The notes under the pieces are model-generated. The model was not told the DNA's origin. It did not search any database and saw only the letters and a program-made list of their open reading frames with translations. Positions 5,339 through 9,172 of a stretch of DNA of 9,172 nucleotides are shown piece after piece (position 1 is the stretch's first letter; every line of letters starts with the position of its first letter). Origin of the DNA: Bdellovibrionales bacterium (GTDB lineage: Bacteria > Bdellovibrionota > Bacteriovoracia > Bacteriovoracales > Bacteriovoracaceae); contig SXUH01000442.1 of NCBI GenBank assembly GCA_005791855.1, positions 1 to 9,172 on the forward strand. Direction: 5' to 3'. The position numbers were made by a program, and so were the translations under genes.

Positions 5339-7009
5339 ATGAACACCAAAATATTTTCTTTTGTACTGCTAGGACTTTCCTTCGAGCTGCATGCTCAAAG
5401 ATCCAATACGAATCCCGATTACCTCTTACGACAGGTATGCCAAACCGACGAATGCTTCAGACAGTGTGCCGATAGGGAGGACCTTCAGAAGTGCGTAGAA
5501 GAAACAGAGGCAAATAGTAATCGTAATACCCAGCAACCGCCTCAGCAACCAGGCCAAACGACCAATGGTAAAATGACTCTCGGCCAAGAGTGTGCGCTAG
5601 AATGGAAGAACTACCAAACTGAAAAGCCCCGGCTACAGAATTCGACACCTCCACAACCACAAGCTCTGGCGAACTTGGAGACGTCGACTGAAATTTGCAG
5701 GGCCCTTCAGAAGATGGCAGATTATGCGAGTGAAGACATTCGGAAAACAGATTCGATGACTTCAATCGATAAGAAGATAACATGCTACCAGAGAGGCGGG
5801 TACACCCTCGACTACAAAGCCTGCACCAGCGCAGTTGGAATGTACAACATGGTCCTGAACGCTGAAACCGCCTTGAACCTAACCCATAAAATAATGACCG
5901 ACGTGAACAACAAGAAGCTCACGTCTCAGGTTAACGAATCAGTAGCCAAAGGGAATGTCCAGGAAGCTGCGATCGACGCTTCCATCGCCAATAACAATAA
6001 CATTAAGAACATGAATCAGCAGCGGGCGATGGCTTACTCCGCAGCGGTTGCGGCCCTGAGTTCAAAAATGTCTTGGCCAAGCTCGAAGATTGAAAGCGTA
6101 ACTAAAAATTGCCAGAATAAGTTCAAACCCGATTCACCAAGCCCGATGCCCTGTGACAAAGCCTCGAAGGTATCGGTGACCATGAGGAAGAGCGAACTTT
6201 TTGCCAATGAGATGGCCCACGCCGCCCTCAAAAACGCCATCGTCGACTTCATCCAGAAAGGCATCGCCGCCGGCATGGCCATGAACCAGTTCGGCAACAT
6301 CGCCAAGAAGATGGAGGCCGGCAAGCAGAACTACGCCCCGACCGAAGAAGACGTCATGATCGAGCGCTGTGCCCTCAACCCCGCCGACCCCGCCTGCGTC
6401 GGCAGAGGAAACCGGGTCTCCAACCCATCTACCATCAGCGGAACCTTCGGCGGGATCGGAAGCAACGGCAACAATAGCTTCGGCATGGGCGACGGCGTGA
6501 CCGATACCTTCGGAGAGGAGGGCGACCCCTCGAACCTCGGTAGCCCGGTGGCCGATGTTACTTCCCCTTTCGCCGCTGACGCCAAAGCGGCGAACGACAT
6601 CCTCAACCCAGCAGCGGCCGCTGCCGTCCAGCCTGGGGGCGGCTCCGCCGGCGGCGGGGGCGGGGGCGGAGGAGCCGCGGGCGGTGGCGGCGGTGGCGCA
6701 TCTCTCGGAGACGACCTCGAAGGCGCGAACACCGAAGGCCAGAAAGACCCGACCCTCAAATCCAAGCAGACCGCCGGTAACTACGAATACGGCGGCGGGG
6801 GCGGCTACAAGAGTGTGCAAGGCGGAAAACCTGACGCGAATCCATTCCAAAGCATGTTCGACAATAAGAGCCAGGGCGGGGTCGAAGAAGATCGATCCAT
6901 CGCCTCCGGAGATATTGATGGACAAGCCTCTGGTTTATTTCAGAAAATATCTAAGAAGTACGGTCAGATGCAAGCTGACAAGCGTATCGAGGCCCTTAAC
7001 TTAGAGTAG
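5339..7009 (+). CDS. Cysteine-containing exported protein with glycine-rich segment, function unknown
   Basis: 556 residues. The signal peptide is 1-19 (LHA then Q20). The mature N-terminal half has a cysteine cluster (C34, C39, C43, C52) and further cysteines at 85, 120, 149, 162, 258, 272, 344 and 353, twelve in all, consistent with disulfides in the periplasm or outside. Residues 60-75 are Q/N/P-rich; 165-245 and 280-330 look helical (AHAALKNAIVDFIQKGIAAG is the most hydrophobic but is probably amphipathic or surface-seeking). Residues 360-430 are G/N/S-rich, followed by a polyglycine stretch (433-453) and GGGGG (485-489). The end carries GLFQKISKKY (532-541), matching the neighbour's SIFKQVSNRY. 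Codon use changes inside the gene: mixed at 5339-6190, almost all G/C-ending at about 6200-6890, and mixed again at the 3' end. The start context GCTTATGAACA equals that of the 558-residue gene. The ribosome site is weak (AGAGAAG). It may form one surface or envelope system with the 558-residue protein. Confidence 0.87.
   Translation: MNTKIFSFVLLGLSFELHAQRSNTNPDYLLRQVCQTDECFRQCADREDLQKCVEETEANSNRNTQQPPQQPGQTTNGKMTLGQECALEWKNYQTEKPRLQNSTPPQPQALANLETSTEICRALQKMADYASEDIRKTDSMTSIDKKITCYQRGGYTLDYKACTSAVGMYNMVLNAETALNLTHKIMTDVNNKKLTSQVNESVAKGNVQEAAIDASIANNNNIKNMNQQRAMAYSAAVAALSSKMSWPSSKIESVTKNCQNKFKPDSPSPMPCDKASKVSVTMRKSELFANEMAHAALKNAIVDFIQKGIAAGMAMNQFGNIAKKMEAGKQNYAPTEEDVMIERCALNPADPACVGRGNRVSNPSTISGTFGGIGSNGNNSFGMGDGVTDTFGEEGDPSNLGSPVADVTSPFAADAKAANDILNPAAAAAVQPGGGSAGGGGGGGGAAGGGGGGASLGDDLEGANTEGQKDPTLKSKQTAGNYEYGGGGGYKSVQGGKPDANPFQSMFDNKSQGGVEEDRSIASGDIDGQASGLFQKISKKYGQMQADKRIEALNLE
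6635..6697 (+). repeat. GGC/GGG-rich polyglycine tract inside the 556-residue gene
   Basis: Codons for residues 433-453 are nearly all glycine (runs of 3, 8 and 6), interrupted by Ser-Ala and Ala-Ala. Mixed glycine codons (GGC, GGG, GGA, GGT) are used, so it is not a simple slipped trinucleotide. It likely acts as a flexible linker between the cysteine-bearing half and the C-terminal part. Confidence 0.8.
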
Positions 7010-7011
7010 AA

Positions 7012-7425
7012 ATGAACGACAACACAATCTTCGAATACGACGTGCTCATCCGGGAAGCGCACCTGGATAGCTTTGGCCACGTCAACAACGCCGCCTACGT
7101 CCAGATCTACGAAGAAGCCCGCTGGGACTTCATCACCAGGAACGGCTTCGGCCTGGACTACATCCAGAAGCACCAGGTGGGCCCGGTGATCCTCGACCTC
7201 AAGGTGCGCTTCAAGCGCGAGCTCAAAAACCGCGAGGCCATCAGGATCACCTCGAAGACGATCGAAGTGGTGAACACGAAGATCATGGTCCTCGAGCAGA
7301 TCATGTACAAGAGCGACGGGAAGGTCGCCTCCGACGCCGTCTTCACCGTCGGGTTCTTCGACATGCGGGCGCGGAAGCTCATCGAAGCGCAGCCGGAGTG
7401 GCTCCGGGCCTGCGGCATAAAATAA
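7012..7425 (+). CDS. Acyl-CoA thioesterase, 4HBT hotdog fold (YbgC/FadM type)
   Basis: 137 residues, the usual length for this family of cytoplasmic thioesterases that hydrolyse acyl-CoA to free acid and CoA. The signature is clear: REAHLDSFGHVNNAAYVQIYEEAR (split as REAHLDSFGH, 14-23, then VNNAAYVQIYEEAR, 24-37), with the catalytic Asp as D19 and the helix-start HVNNAAY. Later strands fit the family: PVILDLKVRFKREL (58-71), IRITSKTIEVVNTKIMVLEQIM and AVFTVGFFDMR (109-119). The ATG lies two bases after the stop of the 556-residue gene and has only a weak ribosome site in that gene's last codons, suggesting translational coupling. G/C-ending codons dominate as in eno, unlike the end of the gene before it. 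Physiological substrate cannot be told from sequence. A role in fatty-acid or phospholipid turnover is usual; the YbgC subset is linked to Tol-Pal operons, but no tol gene is visible here. Confidence 0.93.
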   Translation: MNDNTIFEYDVLIREAHLDSFGHVNNAAYVQIYEEARWDFITRNGFGLDYIQKHQVGPVILDLKVRFKRELKNREAIRITSKTIEVVNTKIMVLEQIMYKSDGKVASDAVFTVGFFDMRARKLIEAQPEWLRACGIK

Positions 7426-7426
7426 A

Positions 7427-7450
7427 AAGGCCTCCCTTTCGGAAGGCCTT
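7427..7450 (-). terminator. Terminator between convergent genes, serving mainly the minus strand
   Basis: AAGGCCT (7427-7433) pairs with AGGCCTT (7444-7450); with one bulged A the stem extends through CC/GG, loop CTTTC. Read on the minus strand it is followed by TTTTTATTTTA (complement of 7418-7428), which makes a good intrinsic terminator for the repeat-protein gene that stops at 7475. On the plus strand no T run follows, so thioesterase transcripts would end here less efficiently. The minus-strand T tract overlaps the thioesterase stop codon. Confidence 0.85.
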
Positions 7451-7474
7451 CCAGCTTAGAGTCTTCCTCCGAGC

Positions 7475-8872
7475 TTACTTATCGTCGCAGTATCCGTCGT
7501 TGTCGCTGTCGATGCACTCCTGATCGTCGTATGAGTCGTCATACTGCTGATCATCGGACGAAGCGTTGTAGTCGTCGTAGTCGTAGGTCGGAGTGGAGAA
7601 GTCGTAGTTCTGGTCTCTGAAAGTCTCAGAGCAGAAGTACCGGTATTCCCCCATCTGCGAGTTCAGCCGGTCTCGCTCGTAGGAACAGCTGTCGTACCCG
7701 GAGTTACAGGTCTGGTTCCAGTACGTCGTCTGCACTCGCTGGTCGTAAGAATCAACCAGCTGATAGTTACAGTAGTCGACGGTGCTGTACCGGAACCGGT
7801 AGCCGTTGTAGACGTAGTACGGGTAGTTATCAAGCGTGTAGTACCCGTTGCTGTACCCGGAGGCCGGGTAGAAGATCCAGTTCACGTAGATGTAGGTCGG
7901 GTACGAGACGGAGACGTAGGTGTACCAGTCGTACGAACGGGAGTACCGGATGCTGTGGTAGTACGGAGACCGGTACGGAGCATGGTAGTAGCTCGAGTAG
8001 CGGATCGGAGTGTACCCGTACGGACGTGTGTAGTAGCGGGTGTTGTAGTTGTTCCGCGAAGGCCGGTAGTGGTTGTTCGGAAGTCTCGGACGTCCGTAGG
8101 ATCGAGAGATCCCACCGTTCCGAGGATTCCGGATCCCGCCGTTGCCGTACCCTGGAACCGGACGGCGTGGACGTGATCCACCGATGCCACCGTTCGGGTA
8201 GGTAGGTCGCTGCGGCCGAGTTCCGCCGATCCCACCGTTCGGGTATGTGGGTCGCTGAGGGCGAGTCCCGCCGATGCCGCCGTTCGGGTAAGTTGGGCGT
8301 TGCGGACGAGTTCCGCCGATCCCACCGTTCGGGTACGTAGGTCTCTGCGGACGAGTTCCGCCGATCTCACCGTTCGGATTCGTAGGTCGCTGAGGACGAG
8401 TCCCACCGATGCCGCCGTTCGGGAAGGTTGGCCGCTGTGGACGTGTCTCGCCCATGCCGCCGTTCGGGTAAGTCGGCCTCTCAGGTCTTGTCGTAGGGTA
8501 GGATGGTCTCTCTGGTCGAGTTCCACCCATTCCGCCCGGGAATGATGGTCTCTCCGGTCTCGTCGTAGGGTAGGATGGTCTTTCCGGTCGAGTTCCACCC
8601 ATTCCGCCTGGGAACGAAGGTCTTTCCGGACGAGAGTAGCCGCCGTTGCTCGGCATGCTCGGTCTCTCTGGCCGTGAGCCACCCATTCCGCCTGGGAATG
8701 AAGGTCTCTCAGGTCGAGAACCGCCGCTCGGCATGCTCGGTCTTTCTGGTCGTCCGCCGCCGCCCATTCCACCTCGGTCCCCGCCGCCGCCGCGTCCGCG
8801 GCCCTGGGCAAAGACGTCTTGCGTGCTGACGGAGGCAGCAAGCAAGAGGACTAATGCTGTTGAAAATTTCAT
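7475..8872 (-). CDS. Secreted RPxRP-repeat, tyrosine-rich protein with acidic DxDxDG tail
   Basis: 465 residues, family not recognised. The start is supported by GGAG five bases upstream (8881-8878) and by a signal peptide, residues 1-22 (DVFA then Q23). The mature protein has four zones. (1) 23-40, Gly/Arg-rich. (2) 41-238, fifteen RP-x-RP cores: eight RPERP, then six RPQRP in perfect 15-residue register, then one RPRRP. (3) 260-361, very rich in tyrosine (28 Tyr in residues 261-360) with Arg, Ser and Pro. (4) 362-425, a module with C368, C389, C396 and C414, ending in a tail (428-465) with 14 Asp, Tyr-Asp pairs and C453...C462 around DSDNDG (455-460), a calcium-loop-like DxDxDG. Basic repeats and acidic tail give a charge-polarised chain. 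A structural role in the envelope, matrix or adhesion is plausible but inferred. The gene is monocistronic, convergent with the thioesterase gene, with a hairpin terminator 25 bases after the stop. No clear promoter is seen in the AT-rich upstream region. Confidence 0.88.
   Translation of the reverse strand: MKFSTALVLLLAASVSTQDVFAQGRGRGGGGDRGGMGGGGRPERPSMPSGGSRPERPSFPGGMGGSRPERPSMPSNGGYSRPERPSFPGGMGGTRPERPSYPTTRPERPSFPGGMGGTRPERPSYPTTRPERPTYPNGGMGETRPQRPTFPNGGIGGTRPQRPTNPNGEIGGTRPQRPTYPNGGIGGTRPQRPTYPNGGIGGTRPQRPTYPNGGIGGTRPQRPTYPNGGIGGSRPRRPVPGYGNGGIRNPRNGGISRSYGRPRLPNNHYRPSRNNYNTRYYTRPYGYTPIRYSSYYHAPYRSPYYHSIRYSRSYDWYTYVSVSYPTYIYVNWIFYPASGYSNGYYTLDNYPYYVYNGYRFRYSTVDYCNYQLVDSYDQRVQTTYWNQTCNSGYDSCSYERDRLNSQMGEYRYFCSETFRDQNYDFSTPTYDYDDYNASSDDQQYDDSYDDQECIDSDNDGYCDDK
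8177..8446 (-). repeat. Six tandem 45-bp coding repeats (15-residue RPQRP units)
   Basis: Six head-to-tail units of exactly 45 bases encode residues 143-232. The consensus peptide is TRPQRPTYPNGGIGG; the first has Phe in place of Tyr and the second has Asn for Tyr and Glu for Gly. The last four peptides are identical while their DNA differs at synonymous sites. The array preserves the reading frame for any gain or loss of a unit. Confidence 0.95.
8447..8752 (-). repeat. Irregular coding repeats with RPERP cores (10, 12 and 14-residue units)
   Basis: Eight RPERP cores at residues 41, 53, 67, 81, 95, 105, 119 and 129, spaced 12, 14, 14, 14, 10, 14 and 10 residues. A higher-order 24-residue (72-bp) unit, TRPERPSYPT plus TRPERPSFPGGMGG, starts at residue 94 and is largely repeated from 118. 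All length changes are multiples of three, so the frame is kept. Confidence 0.9.
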
Positions 8873-9103
8873 AACATCTCCAATTCTATTGAGAAGGTTT
8901 CTATTTATTTCTAGTACCCACGAATTAGAAAATTAGAAATATTTTTTTACTTACACAGGGGGGAGGTGAGGACGCCGAATGGCCATCTAGCTATAACTAC
9001 TAAAAAAAATGTGCTGTAATTGTTTCAACGACCGAAGATCTAACTCTTTGAAAGTAAGAACTGGCAGAGCTTCTAAATGCATTCGGAGTCAATATGGCAC
9101 TGA
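8873..9103. other. AT-rich intergenic region upstream of the repeat-protein gene
   Basis: 231 bases, clearly AT-richer than the genes. It holds a short direct repeat AATTAGAA twice (around 8923-8939), a run of seven T nearby, GGGGGGAGG at about 8958-8966 and an A8 tract at about 9002-9009. The A8 would read as T8 on the minus strand, but I cannot find a stable stem before it. The promoter of the repeat-protein gene must lie here; no -35/-10 pair is convincing. No RNA gene is evident. Confidence 0.55.
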
Positions 9104-9172
9104 CTAATCTGGCAAATCAACGTTCTGGATAAATTTATTATAAATTTCATCCGCGTTTTCCAAGAGGATTTC
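9104..9172 (-). CDS. Possible C-terminal tail of a minus-strand gene entering from beyond the window
   Basis: Read from the window end on the minus strand, one frame gives 22 residues without interruption (EILLENADEIYNKF... to ...VDLPD) and then TAG at 9104-9106. The composition is protein-like, amphipathic and helical, but the stretch is too short to prove coding. Another minus-strand frame stays open for 33 codons and looks less protein-like. AT-rich codons contrast with the rest of the window. Confidence 0.3.
   Translation of the reverse strand, partial: EILLENADEIYNKFIQNVDLPD

Noticed and set aside
6134..6925. 263-codon minus-strand frame within the 556-residue gene
   Set aside because: It appears only where that gene has G/C-ending codons, has no start signal, and its polar composition reflects the antisense of glycine and alanine codons.
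8177..8752. Regular repeats that might suggest a CRISPR array
   Set aside because: The units are contiguous 45-bp (and 30-42 bp) coding repeats in one frame with no unique spacers, and they belong to a gene with a signal peptide.
8300..8829. Plus-strand open frames opposite the repeat gene
   Set aside because: They are antisense readings of the 45-bp repeats, without ribosome sites; the minus frame has signal peptide, ribosome site and terminator.

Overview
The window looks like a piece of a GC-rich chromosome from a Gram-negative (double-membrane) bacterium. It carries the 3' part of enolase, a housekeeping gene, followed by mostly uncharacterised genes. Five of these encode products with clear N-terminal signal peptides, including a predicted outer-membrane beta-barrel. 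The mix of lineage-restricted envelope proteins beside eno, and the style of the 245-residue protein, remind me of Bdellovibrionota and related predatory lineages. That assignment is a weak inference; no rRNA or other marker is present.

Layout, left to right: (1) the enolase C-terminus with a terminator-like hairpin. (2) A 200-residue protein with the outline of a 2H phosphoesterase/LigT fold but apparently without either catalytic histidine. (3) A predicted outer-membrane beta-barrel with a C-terminal FlgT-C-like small domain. Its promoter (TTTACA-N17-TATAAT) overlaps the stop codon of the preceding gene and predicts a leaderless mRNA. (4) A 245-residue protein with a signal peptide, a periplasmic domain, one membrane span and a polylysine tail, followed by a very strong terminator. 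(5) Two large proteins of unknown function (558 and 556 residues). One is membrane-embedded; the other is cysteine-containing with a glycine-rich segment. They share the same 11-base start context and a similar C-terminal motif at the same residue numbers. (6) A hotdog-fold acyl-CoA thioesterase two bases behind the second of these. (7) On the opposite strand, a secreted low-complexity protein with fifteen RP[E/Q/R]RP cores, a tyrosine-rich domain and an acidic DxDxDG tail. (8) An AT-rich end that may hold the last codons of another minus-strand gene.

Plus-strand genes run to about 7425 and meet the minus-strand repeat gene at a hairpin terminator. Most genes seem to be separate transcription units: I see promoter-like sequences before the 2H-like, barrel and 245-residue genes, and terminators after eno and the 245-residue gene. 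Only the 556-residue gene and the thioesterase look like an operon. No mobile element, tRNA, rRNA or CRISPR array is visible. The most interesting material is the paired 558/556-residue envelope proteins, the catalytically dead-looking 2H protein, the leaderless barrel gene and the repeat protein whose peptide repeats are conserved despite synonymous drift.
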